In this document: positions 1 through 6,378 of the stretch, piece by piece | Layout of the letters: each line of letters begins with the position of its first letter | Numbering within the stretch: the first letter of the stretch is position 1 | Origin: Bacillota bacterium | GTDB taxonomy: Bacteria; Bacillota; Dehalobacteriia; UBA4068 | Direction: 5' to 3' | Length of the DNA stretch: 15,843 nucleotides | Assembly (NCBI GenBank): GCA_009778255.1 | Contig: WRKD01000194.1 | Location: 1-15,843, forward strand | Notes under the pieces: model-generated | Database searches by the model: none | Told to the model about the DNA's origin: nothing | What the model saw: only the letters and a program-made list of their open reading frames with translations | Position numbers and translations under genes: made by a program

Positions 1-2
1 TA

Positions 3-293
3 ATTACAACATATGAAAAAACCGATGTAACGACATGGAAGAAAATCATCAAATTATCTACAGGGGTTTGGACGATAATGATATTTGAGAAGGCGGCAGG
101 TAAGGCAATATTGTCGTGTGTTTATATGTACGCAGATGATGAAGAATGGTATGTTTATGACCTAAATACCCAGGAATTGACAAAAGAAAAAAAAGATGTT
201 TTAATAAAGGTTCCTATGGAAGCAAAGGATGGAGACTGGTATCAATACAACCTATTAACACATGAGGTGATAGAAAAAATACCAAATATTTAG
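3..293 (+). CDS. 3' end of an unknown gene (partial, truncated by window start)
   Basis: The frame is open from position 3 to the TAG at 291-293, giving about 96 residues. The first internal ATG is at 78, but no Shine-Dalgarno sequence precedes it and the frame continues upstream without a stop, so I read this as the C-terminal part of a longer protein that starts outside the window. The visible part is hydrophilic, with acidic and aromatic stretches (ADDEEWYVYDL near 116-150; DGDWYQYNLL near 231-260). There is no membrane segment, and I do not recognise the family. Its base composition is more AT-rich than the genes from 852 onward. A decayed relative lies at 454-741, about 80% identical by eye over some 90 nt. 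A long palindrome and a dispersed repeat follow the stop. Confidence 0.55.
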   Translation: MTTYEKTDVTTWKKIIKLSTGVWTIMIFEKAAGKAILSCVYMYADDEEWYVYDLNTQELTKEKKDVLIKVPMEAKDGDWYQYNLLTHEVIEKIPNI

Positions 294-315
294 GTAGGTA
301 TAAGTTAGAAAAGCC

Positions 316-365
316 TGTATGATCAAGTACAATATCCTGAACAGGATACTGTACTTGATCATACA
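316..365. repeat. 50-nt near-perfect palindrome
   Basis: Arms 316-331 (TGTATGATCAAGTACA) and 350-365 are perfect 16-nt reverse complements. Inside them, TATCCTG (333-339) and CAGGATA (342-348) pair around a 2-nt AA loop, and the single interior mismatch is A332/C349. The whole element would fold into one long hairpin on either strand. It starts 22 nt after the stop of the partial gene. No T-run follows either arm, so a normal intrinsic terminator is not supported. It could be a two-way termination or mRNA-end structure, a protein site, or the remains of a small non-autonomous element. Confidence 0.8.
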
Positions 366-369
366 ACAA

Positions 370-426
370 CTAAGGCGAGCTAAAGCCCGCAAGTATCGAG
401 TATCGAGTAATCAGTATCGAGTAAAC
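370..426 (+). repeat. Dispersed hairpin + heptad repeat, copy A
   Basis: The copy consists of CTAAGGCGAGC-TAAAGCCCGC (an imperfect hairpin) followed by five tandem 7-nt units, 392-426: AGTATCG, AGTATCG, AGTAATC, AGTATCG, AGTAAAC. The same CTAAGGCGGGC...GCCCGCAAGTATCGAGTAT sequence appears in reverse orientation at 6306-6370, and diverged forms occur at 12320-12335 and 12406-12446. It is not part of any reading frame I can support. Confidence 0.8.
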
Positions 427-453
427 AGATAAAATGTAGTGACCGCACAATGA

Positions 454-741
454 CTAACTATTATTGTTGATTTACTAGGCTTATATACTGGCGATAGACC
501 GGTGCTATTAAAGGGCGCTAATAAGGAATATTCGAATATATTCGGCGGTTACTACATTACAGGTATAACAATATGAGCAAGGGTATTAATATTAGGAAAA
601 TTCGATCAAAAGCTGCTAAATTTTTCACCAACAATATCAACATTGTCATATGTTTATATGCAAGCAGATGATGGGGAATGGTATGTGTATGACTTAAATA
701 TTCAGGAACTAACGAAAGAACGAAAAGAAATATTGTTGTGA
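454..741 (+). pseudogene. Decayed paralogue of the partial gene at 3-293
   Basis: One frame runs from just after a TGA (451-453) to a TGA at 739-741, broken by a single in-frame TGA at 574-576. From 643 to 735 the DNA matches 111-203 at about 80% by eye. The encoded residues (YVYMQADDGEWYVYDLN and IQELTKERKE) parallel the intact copy, but the second copy then stops about 25 residues short of the intact C-terminus. No start codon with a ribosome site is visible. The part upstream of the internal stop has a protein-like look (GDRPVLLKGANKEY near 493-534) but has no partner in this window. I read it as a degraded duplicate. The stretch 742-851 after it holds only the ribosome site of the next gene and no convincing promoter. 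Confidence 0.55.
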
Positions 742-851
742 AGAAAAACAGGTGAATTATAAATAATAGAAGGCAGGGTATGAAAACCAAGTGTCGAATA
801 TTTTTGGATACTAAGGTACAATAAGCCAAAACAATAAATGGAGTGACCCCT

Positions 852-1568
852 ATGGAAAATAGCAATAATAATCCCGAAAATCTCTATGATGGTTTTGCCG
901 CTTTTGTGGCGGCTAATGAATTCATACCTATGCGGGAACTTATATATCAATATTTGCGCGACGCGATTATCAGCCGTCTCTTACCGGCCGGAGGGCATAT
1001 GGTGGAAGATGAATTGGCCCGTAATTTAAATGTAAGCCGGACTCCGGTGCGGGAAGCTTTGCGTAAACTGGAAAGCGAGGGTTTGGTCAAGCATCATCGC
1101 CGGCGTGGGGTAGAGGTGCGCCAGCTGAGCAGTAAAGAAGCAGCAGATATCTATGATATTTGTATGTTGTTGGAAGGTTATGCGGCGCGTTTGGTAGCCG
1201 AGCAAGCCGGTTCCGATGTATTGGAAAAGCTGCAAACTCTTTTGTATAAAATGAGCGAAGCTATTGAACAAAACGACCAAGAGCGAGAAATGGCGCTGCA
1301 TCAGTCTTTTCATTTCACTATTTACGAACATTGTAAAAATAAAAGAGTTGAAAGCTTGCTTAAACTGTACAATGATTATATACAATTATTCAGAGCTTAT
1401 TCACTAAAAGCGGCGGGCCGTATGAAGCATTCCTGGAAAGAGCATGAGCAATTGCTGGCGGCTATTAAAGCGCAGGATGGTCAGTTGGCTGAAACTAGGG
1501 CTCGTAATCATCTCAGCGTTTCTAAAGAGGCATTTTTAGAGCAATGGCAATTGTTGCTGGAACAATAA
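852..1568 (+). CDS. GntR-family transcriptional regulator, FadR/FCD subfamily
   Basis: The 238-residue protein has an N-terminal winged helix (about 25-92; DELARNLNVSRTPVREALRKL is a standard GntR recognition region, followed by EGLVKHHRRRGVEV as the wing) and an all-helical FCD effector domain (about 95-225). Members bind small carboxylates or similar ligands, often through a metal held by Asp and three His. Here H154, H198 and H220 sit at the His positions, while the usual Asp four residues before the first His is H150. I chose the ATG at 852 because GGAG at 840-843 lies 8 nt upstream; the GTG at 843 would overlap that site. The next gene begins 24 nt after the stop, so it is probably co-transcribed, and a role in controlling a molybdenum hydroxylase pathway is a reasonable inference. 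The ligand cannot be read from the sequence. Confidence 0.9.
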   Translation: MENSNNNPENLYDGFAAFVAANEFIPMRELIYQYLRDAIISRLLPAGGHMVEDELARNLNVSRTPVREALRKLESEGLVKHHRRRGVEVRQLSSKEAADIYDICMLLEGYAARLVAEQAGSDVLEKLQTLLYKMSEAIEQNDQEREMALHQSFHFTIYEHCKNKRVESLLKLYNDYIQLFRAYSLKAAGRMKHSWKEHEQLLAAIKAQDGQLAETRARNHLSVSKEAFLEQWQLLLEQ

Positions 1569-1592
1569 TATTAGATACGGGGAGGCGGATTA

Positions 1593-2741
1593 ATGAAGCT
1601 GATGTATAAAATTTGGCTTGATGACGGAGGAAAAGCTTTTGGAGAAGGTCCATATCGTTTATTGAAAGGTGTGCAAGCCAGTGGTTCTTTAGCCCAAGCG
1701 GCTAAAGACCAGAATATGTCTTATAGCCGTGCTCATGGCTTGATGAAGCAAATCAGCGCAAAACTTGGTTTTGCGCTGCTGGAAGGGCATGCCGGCGGCA
1801 GCGGCGGCGGCGGCGCGCGCGTTACCGTAAGGGCCCAAGATTTAATGCGCCGTTATGAAACCATGATACAAGAAAGCGAAGAAAGCTTAGAAAGCATTTT
1901 TGCCCGTCATTTTGGTGTAAATCATCTATTAACAGATAAACCACGGCCCAAATTAAAAAAAGATAAACAAGAGGTTACAATTCCTTTAAGCTGGAAGCCT
2001 TTATCTTTAACCCTGGGCGATGTGGTGGCGCTGGTCGGCGGTGACGGCAAAAGTAATATTATGTATGCGCTGGCCGAAGAATTAAGCTTTAGCGGCGCCA
2101 AAGTATTGCTAACCACAACCGCCGAGATCAATTTGCCGGTTCATGGCACGGTGCATAGGCTAATAGTATCTGATAAGCATGGTATTATGGAACAGGTACG
2201 GCAAGGCGTAAAGCCCGGCGAGATAGTGGCTTTAGGTTCCGGAGTGCGTGATGGTAAATTATTGGGCTTTACACCGGAATATATAGATAAACTGGCGGAA
2301 ATGGTAGTAGCCGATTATATTTTTGTAGAAGCGGATGGTATAACAAACTCGTTATTTAAAGCTCCGGACCTGCAGGAGCCTCTGATTCCGCAAAGTGCTA
2401 CCGTAGTGCTTAATGTGGTTGGACAAAATGCTTTGGAAATTCCTTTGACCAAAGAATTCTGTAATCGTCCGGAATTGGCAGCCAGCATCAGTGGTATACC
2501 GGCAGGAGCTAGGTTAGATAGCAGGGCTATTGCGGATATAATGTTTTCTGTGGAAGGCGGACGTAAAAATGTGCCGCGCCAAGCGCAATGGTTGCCGGTA
2601 ATAAATAAAATAGATACTACGGAAAGCTTAACGCGGGCTGTACAAATAGCCCGGGCTTTAAAAGTTACCGGAGCAGAAGATGTACTTTTTGCTTCCATGC
2701 AAAATGGCAATCATCAGGTGCGTATATGGGGCGGTAAATGA
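1593..2741 (+). CDS. yqeC: ModE-like HTH fused to YqeC-type selenium-dependent Mo-hydroxylase accessory protein
   Basis: The 382-residue protein has two parts. Residues 1 to about 108 match the LysR-like DNA-binding domain of ModE (GSLAQAAKDQNMSYSRAHGLMKQI, then a glycine-rich turn GGSGGGGARVTV before the dimer helix). Residues of about 138-382 match YqeC: a P-loop-like VALVGGDGKSN (145-155; the family usually has GGGGKTT), VEADG (245-249), FKAPDLQEPLIP (255-266) and NKID (338-341). YqeC proteins occur in maturation gene sets for selenium-dependent molybdenum hydroxylases; their exact reaction is not settled. No Mop/TOBE molybdate-binding domain is present, so the HTH may respond through the YqeC part. 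The ribosome site GGGGAGGCGG is just upstream of the ATG. The 3' end overlaps the next gene by 4 nt (ATGA), which implies translational coupling. Domain calls are firm; the function of the fusion is inferred. Confidence 0.85.
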   Translation: MKLMYKIWLDDGGKAFGEGPYRLLKGVQASGSLAQAAKDQNMSYSRAHGLMKQISAKLGFALLEGHAGGSGGGGARVTVRAQDLMRRYETMIQESEESLESIFARHFGVNHLLTDKPRPKLKKDKQEVTIPLSWKPLSLTLGDVVALVGGDGKSNIMYALAEELSFSGAKVLLTTTAEINLPVHGTVHRLIVSDKHGIMEQVRQGVKPGEIVALGSGVRDGKLLGFTPEYIDKLAEMVVADYIFVEADGITNSLFKAPDLQEPLIPQSATVVLNVVGQNALEIPLTKEFCNRPELAASISGIPAGARLDSRAIADIMFSVEGGRKNVPRQAQWLPVINKIDTTESLTRAVQIARALKVTGAEDVLFASMQNGNHQVRIWGGK

Positions 2742-3352
2742 GGAAAAATACCGGCAGGCCGCTTTTCGGGATAGTATTGGCGGCGGGTGAATCGCGCCGT
2801 ATGGGTTGCCCCAAATTGCTTTTGCCCTGGGAAGGCGATACCATGATCGGCCGAACACTGATAAAAGCCAGCGACGGAGGTATTGACCCCTTAACTGTTA
2901 TATGCGGCGCCGAAGCAGCCGCTGTATCCGAGCAAGCAGCGGCAAAAGGCGTGCCCTGGCTGATAAATGAAGATTATAAAAAAGGCCACAGTACCTCGCT
3001 TATCTGTGGCCTTCAGGCTGTTTTACCGGGTCATGGCGTGATTTTTATTCTGGGAGATATGCCGTCTGTTTTGCCGCAAAGCTACAGGGCTTTGGCTGCC
3101 GCTTTTCAAAAGAGCAATGCTTTAATCGTAGCCCCGGTGAACAGTAAAGGGAAAATTGGCAACCCTACAGTTTGGGCGCCTGAGCTTTTTGGGGATATAC
3201 GTCGACTTACCGGCGATAAGGGAGCACGGGGGCTAATGCATAAATATAAGAAGCAAACGCTGCTTTTACCTTTGGAAGATGAGGGTGCATATACCGATAT
3301 CGATACCCCGCAGGATTTCGATAATTCGTATTTGCGCGGCAACGATACATAA
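2738..3352 (+). CDS. mocA: MocA/MobA-like molybdenum cofactor nucleotidyltransferase
   Basis: The 204-residue protein belongs to the NTP_transf_3 family. The signature LAAGESRRMGCPKLLLP (14-30) binds the nucleotide; GDMP (106-109) is the metal-binding turn; NPTVWAPELF, GDKGARGLM and a C-terminal DIDTPQDF follow. Length fits the MocA/YgfJ subgroup (about 190-200 residues), which transfers CMP or a related nucleotide to molybdopterin to form the dinucleotide cofactor of xanthine-dehydrogenase-type enzymes. The start codon overlaps the stop of the yqeC fusion gene, so the two proteins are made together, matching the usual YqeB/YqeC/MocA clustering. MobA (GMP transfer) is the main alternative; the yqeC neighbour favours MocA. 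No structural hydroxylase gene lies in the window. The stop codon is 1 nt before the next promoter's -35 box. Confidence 0.87.
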   Translation: MRKNTGRPLFGIVLAAGESRRMGCPKLLLPWEGDTMIGRTLIKASDGGIDPLTVICGAEAAAVSEQAAAKGVPWLINEDYKKGHSTSLICGLQAVLPGHGVIFILGDMPSVLPQSYRALAAAFQKSNALIVAPVNSKGKIGNPTVWAPELFGDIRRLTGDKGARGLMHKYKKQTLLLPLEDEGAYTDIDTPQDFDNSYLRGNDT

Positions 3353-3353
3353 C

Positions 3354-3382
3354 TTGACAAAGTAGGCATGGGCAACTATAAT
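3354..3382 (+). promoter_or_regulatory. Consensus SigA promoter for the DUF1292 gene
   Basis: TTGACA (3354-3359) and TATAAT (3377-3382) match the vegetative consensus exactly with a 17-nt spacer. Transcription would begin near 3389, giving a leader of about 95 nt before the DUF1292 start. It sits directly after the mocA stop, which separates the molybdenum genes from the next transcription unit. Confidence 0.9.
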
Positions 3383-3483
3383 GCTATTATGCGCCGGTCG
3401 CCTTGCCACGTTGTTATCAGATGGATCAATATGTAGAGCTGCTGCTTAGTTATGGTTAATTAAAGGTAAAAGAGGTGATGTGT

Positions 3484-3765
3484 ATGAGTGATTTGATCAC
3501 TTTGGTTGATGAAGATGGATGTGAACATGAATTCGAAGTTGAAGCGATTTTAGAAGTAGACGCCCATAAGTACGCTGTGCTTATACCACTGGATGAAGAA
3601 TATGCGGATTCCAATGAAGCGATTATTATGCGATTCGGCCAAGACGAAGATGGCGAAGAAATATTATGTGATATAGAAAATGACGAAGAATGGGATAAGG
3701 TGGCCGACGCTTATGACGATATAGTGGATGATTTAGAGGATGCCGACGAAGATGAAGAGGATTGA
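3484..3765 (+). CDS. DUF1292 family small acidic protein (YrzB-like)
   Basis: The 93-residue, very acidic protein (the last 30 residues are mostly D and E) begins MSDLITLVDEDGCEHEFEVEAILEVD, the usual DUF1292 opening, with a central YAVLIPLDEE and an IIMRF strand. The family is widespread in Bacillota and its role is not known. I chose the ATG at 3484, 5 nt after AGAGGTGA (3471-3478); the in-frame ATG at 3478 overlaps that site. It is probably monocistronic, with a perfect promoter upstream and an intrinsic terminator directly after the stop. In B. subtilis the homologue yrzB lies just upstream of yrrL (mltG), and the same order is kept here, but yrzL and yrrK, which precede it there, are replaced by molybdenum genes. 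Confidence 0.9.
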   Translation: MSDLITLVDEDGCEHEFEVEAILEVDAHKYAVLIPLDEEYADSNEAIIMRFGQDEDGEEILCDIENDEEWDKVADAYDDIVDDLEDADEDEED

Positions 3766-3767
3766 TC

Positions 3768-3792
3768 AAAAAGCGGCGCGAGCCGCTTTTTT
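3768..3792 (+). terminator. Intrinsic terminator after the DUF1292 gene
   Basis: AAAAAGCGGC (3768-3777), loop GCGA, GCCGCTTTTTT (3782-3792). It has a GC stem with A/T flanks and a run of six T, beginning 3 nt after the stop codon. Confidence 0.93.
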
Positions 3793-3794
3793 GT

Positions 3795-3823
3795 TTGCAT
3801 TATATTATTATTTAGTTTATAAT
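3795..3823 (+). promoter_or_regulatory. Probable promoter for mltG
   Basis: A perfect -10 TATAAT (3818-3823) lies 17 nt after a weak -35, TTGCAT (3795-3800). It sits between the terminator and the mltG ribosome site, where a promoter is expected. The -35 is poor, so confidence is moderate. Confidence 0.55.
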
Positions 3824-3857
3824 TAATACATAATATGGTAGAATTGTAGGAGGTCAT

Positions 3858-4949
3858 ATGGATTATATGAGCGGCCCCAAAAGAAGAAGTTTTACCGGTT
3901 TAAAGGCTTTATTGATTTTCTTTGGTATTATAATATTGCTGTTATGCGGGGCTTGGCTGCTTTTACGCGGATGGGCGGAGGAAACTGCGGGAAACTTGAG
4001 CGCGCCTATATCTGTTAAGCCAATAGCGATCAGTCAAGATATAACTATAGAAATTCCGGCTGGCGCCAGCAGCGCCGATATTTCAACACTGCTTTATGAG
4101 GCGGGGCTTACCGGTAATTCGGTAGTTTTTCGCCGCTATGCAAAGCAATCCGGCATCGATATACAATTGCGCGCCGGGGAATATGTTTTTGCCGCCGGTT
4201 TATGGAAACTGGAGGATATTGGCGAGCTTTTGCTCAAAGGCAGCAATGTTAGCCATGATATCCGCGTAACCATACCTGAGGGGTTAACTGCGGGCGCCAC
4301 CGCCCGGCGTTTTGCCGAAGCCGGCTTATGCGATGCGGAGGCTTTCCTCAAATATGCGGAAGAAGGCGAGTTTGGGCGGGATTATCTGCCGCAAAGCGGC
4401 TCTTCCATTGCCCCCGGTAGCCGTTTGGAAGGTTTTTTGGTTCCGGATACATATTTTATAGACCCTTCCTGGGATGAAAAACAAATCGTCGAGATGATGC
4501 TTAAACAATTCGATCATATTTGGACAAAAGAATGGCAAGATAAGGCAGACGAATTAGATATGAGTATTGGCGAGGTAGTTACGCTGGCTTCTATCATTGA
4601 AAAAGAGGCGGCGCTGGCAGCCGATAGACCTATTATTTCCGGCGTTTTTCATAAGCGGCTTGCCCTTAATATGCTGCTGCAATCCTGCGCCACTATACAA
4701 TTCCTCTTGGGCGAGCCAAAAGTTCCGCTTTTAAACAGCGACCTTGAAATTGAATCTCCCTATAATACTTACAAATATCTTGGTTTACCGCCCGGGCCTA
4801 TAGCTTCGCCGGGCGTAGCCGCGCTAAGTGCGGCTTTGTACCCGGAGGAAACAGATTATCTATATTTTCGCGCCAAAAACGACGGCTCGCACCGTTTTAG
4901 CGCCACTTACGAAGAGCATATAAAAAAACAACCGGATGATCAGCAATGA
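3858..4949 (+). CDS. mltG: Endolytic transglycosylase MltG
   Basis: The 363-residue membrane-anchored enzyme cleaves nascent glycan strands of peptidoglycan and so sets strand length. A short cytoplasmic N-terminus is followed by one membrane helix (about 15-36) and a long extracellular part. After a LysM-like region (about 60-130) comes the YceG catalytic domain: LEGFLVPDTYF (190-200), LASIIEKEA (243-251, with E248 the likely catalytic acid), LLQSCATIQF (273-282), SPYNTYKYLGLPPGPI (300-315) and a final GSHRFSATYEEH. In many homologues the LQS motif continues with DPT; here it is CAT. AGGAGGT (3848-3854) lies close to the ATG at 3858; an ATG at 3867 is a less well placed alternative. It is followed within 75 nt by the U32 gene, probably the same transcript. 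Confidence 0.94.
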   Translation: MDYMSGPKRRSFTGLKALLIFFGIIILLLCGAWLLLRGWAEETAGNLSAPISVKPIAISQDITIEIPAGASSADISTLLYEAGLTGNSVVFRRYAKQSGIDIQLRAGEYVFAAGLWKLEDIGELLLKGSNVSHDIRVTIPEGLTAGATARRFAEAGLCDAEAFLKYAEEGEFGRDYLPQSGSSIAPGSRLEGFLVPDTYFIDPSWDEKQIVEMMLKQFDHIWTKEWQDKADELDMSIGEVVTLASIIEKEAALAADRPIISGVFHKRLALNMLLQSCATIQFLLGEPKVPLLNSDLEIESPYNTYKYLGLPPGPIASPGVAALSAALYPEETDYLYFRAKNDGSHRFSATYEEHIKKQPDDQQ

Positions 4950-5023
4950 TTGCGCTGGGTTTTACGGCACGGGGTCTATAAAGATGGGCTGAGGTATAAA
5001 GAATAATGGCAAAAGGATAAAAG

Positions 5024-6280
5024 ATGGAAACTGCTATACATAAACCGGAACTGCTGGCTCCAGCCGGGGATAGTGAGAAACTGCGCGTAGCTTTGGCTTA
5101 TGGGGCAGATGCGGTATATATTGGCGGTCAGGATTTTTCTTTGCGGGCACGGGCCGGAAACTTTAGTATTGAAGAAGTAGCCCGGGCTGTAAACTATACC
5201 CATGCTTTGGGTAAAAAGCTTTATGTGGCGGTGAATGTGTTCGCTCATAACAGCGATATCGAACGTTTACCCGCTTATTTAAAACTGCTGAAAGAAGCTG
5301 CCCCGGATGGTTTGATTGTTTCCGATTTAGGCGTATTCACTTTGGCACAGCAGTACGCGGCCGGCTTGCCGCTGCATATCAGCACTCAGGCAAATACTGT
5401 GAATTGGCAAAGCGCCGCCATGTGGAAAAATTTAGGTGCTGAGCGCGTTATTTTGGGCCGGGAATTGACTTTAACCGAAGCGGCGCAGATTTCCGCATTA
5501 GCCGGTATAGATACAGAGATTTTTATACATGGCGCCATGTGTATGGCATATTCCGGACGTTGCTTATTAAGCAATTATCTGGTTTTTCGCGACGCTAATC
5601 GCGGCGATTGCGCCCAGCCTTGCCGCTGGCGTTATGCTTTACAGGAAGAAAAGCGCCCCGGTGAGTTTTGGCCTATAGAAGAAGATGAACGGGGCGGTTA
5701 TATACTCAATAGCCGGGATCTATGCTTGATCGAGGTTTTACCGCAAATTATCGCCGGCAATATCGCGGCCCTGAAAATAGAAGGGCGCAATAAAAGCGCG
5801 TATTATATAGCCAATATTACCCGCATTTATCGTGCTGCCATTGAAGATGCGGTTACAAAAAAAGAAAATTATACCGTAAAGCGGGAATGGCAGCAGGAAA
5901 TAGCTAAAGTAAGCCACCGCGAATACACTATGGGCTTCGCCTTAGGCTCGCCAGGCGTTCAAAGCATGCGCTATGAAAGCTCCGACCCTGTACGCGGGTA
6001 TGATTTTGTTGCCCTGGCCCTTGCTATAGAACAGGGCTATCTATTATTACGGCAGCATAATCATTTTGCCCCGGGTGATACCTTGGAATTGTTATTGCCA
6101 CAGGGCGGCGAAATAGATTTAAAGGTAAACGAGCTTTTCGATAGCGCAGGGGAGAGCATTGCCGCCGCGGCGCACCCGGCTATGATGGTATATTTACCTC
6201 TTACAGCACAGCAGCAACAAGCTTTATCTTATTATAAACCGCCCTTAGTATTGCGGCGGGCCGTACGCGGGCCAAATTAG
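5024..6280 (+). CDS. U32 family protein (TrhP/YrrO-like, RNA hydroxylation)
   Basis: The 418-residue protein carries the U32 signature: ELLAPAGD near the start (9-16), VYIGGQDFSLRARAGNF (31-47), then EIFIHGAMCMAYSGRCLLSNY (165-185) and ANRGDCAQPCRW (191-202). C173, C180, C196 and C200 are candidates for an iron-sulfur site. Although named peptidases, characterised bacterial members of this size (TrhP/YegQ, RlhA) hydroxylate RNA, TrhP acting on wobble uridine 34 of tRNA from prephenate. The position after mltG matches B. subtilis yrrN/yrrO, whose products are TrhP homologues, so a tRNA role is favoured over proteolysis. Unlike B. subtilis there is one U32 gene and no TrmR methyltransferase (yrrM) gene between; only 74 nt separate it from mltG. 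The ribosome site (AAAAGGA) is weak. No terminator follows. Confidence 0.88.
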   Translation: METAIHKPELLAPAGDSEKLRVALAYGADAVYIGGQDFSLRARAGNFSIEEVARAVNYTHALGKKLYVAVNVFAHNSDIERLPAYLKLLKEAAPDGLIVSDLGVFTLAQQYAAGLPLHISTQANTVNWQSAAMWKNLGAERVILGRELTLTEAAQISALAGIDTEIFIHGAMCMAYSGRCLLSNYLVFRDANRGDCAQPCRWRYALQEEKRPGEFWPIEEDERGGYILNSRDLCLIEVLPQIIAGNIAALKIEGRNKSAYYIANITRIYRAAIEDAVTKKENYTVKREWQQEIAKVSHREYTMGFALGSPGVQSMRYESSDPVRGYDFVALALAIEQGYLLLRQHNHFAPGDTLELLLPQGGEIDLKVNELFDSAGESIAAAAHPAMMVYLPLTAQQQQALSYYKPPLVLRRAVRGPN

Positions 6281-6305
6281 TACCTCACAGACTCATTTCA
6301 TAACC

Positions 6306-6370
6306 GAATACTCAATACTCAATACTCAATACTCAATACTCGATACTTGCGGGCTTTAGCCCGCCTTAGG
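6306..6370 (-). repeat. Dispersed hairpin + heptad repeat, copy B
   Basis: On the plus strand there are six tandem heptads, 6306-6347 (GAATACT, four CAATACT, CGATACT), followed by the perfect hairpin GCGGGCT-TT-AGCCCGC (6349-6364) and CTTAGG. In reverse it reads CTAAGGCGGGC...GCCCGCAAGTATCGAGTATTG, as in copy A at 370-426. The hairpin ends only 3 nt before the AGGAGG ribosome site of the next gene. Confidence 0.88.
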
Positions 6371-6378
6371 AGGAGTTT

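Noticed and set aside
78..293. ATG at 78 as the true start of a 71-residue protein
   Set aside because: There is no ribosome site upstream and the frame stays open to the window edge, so a longer gene is more likely.
316..365. Palindrome as an ordinary intrinsic terminator
   Set aside because: No T-run follows the stem on either strand.
392..426. Tandem heptads as a small CRISPR-like array
   Set aside because: The units are 7 nt, directly adjacent and without spacers; the same pattern recurs attached to a hairpin elsewhere.
574..576. In-frame TGA as a selenocysteine or recoded tryptophan codon
   Set aside because: No SECIS-like hairpin directly follows, the surrounding frame is a degraded copy that also ends early, and TGA serves as a normal stop for several genes here.
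557..950. Overlapping minus-strand frames of 82-102 codons
   Set aside because: They lie opposite the pseudogene and the GntR gene, lack ribosome sites, and resemble no protein; hydrophobic runs come from AT-rich DNA.
2144..2156. TGGCACGGTGCAT as a sigma-54 promoter
   Set aside because: The spacing between the GG and GC elements is far too short, and the site lies inside the yqeC coding region.
4946..4981. 11-codon frame overlapping the mltG stop as a remnant of trmR
   Set aside because: It is too short to compare and shows no methyltransferase motif; the gap is better called empty.
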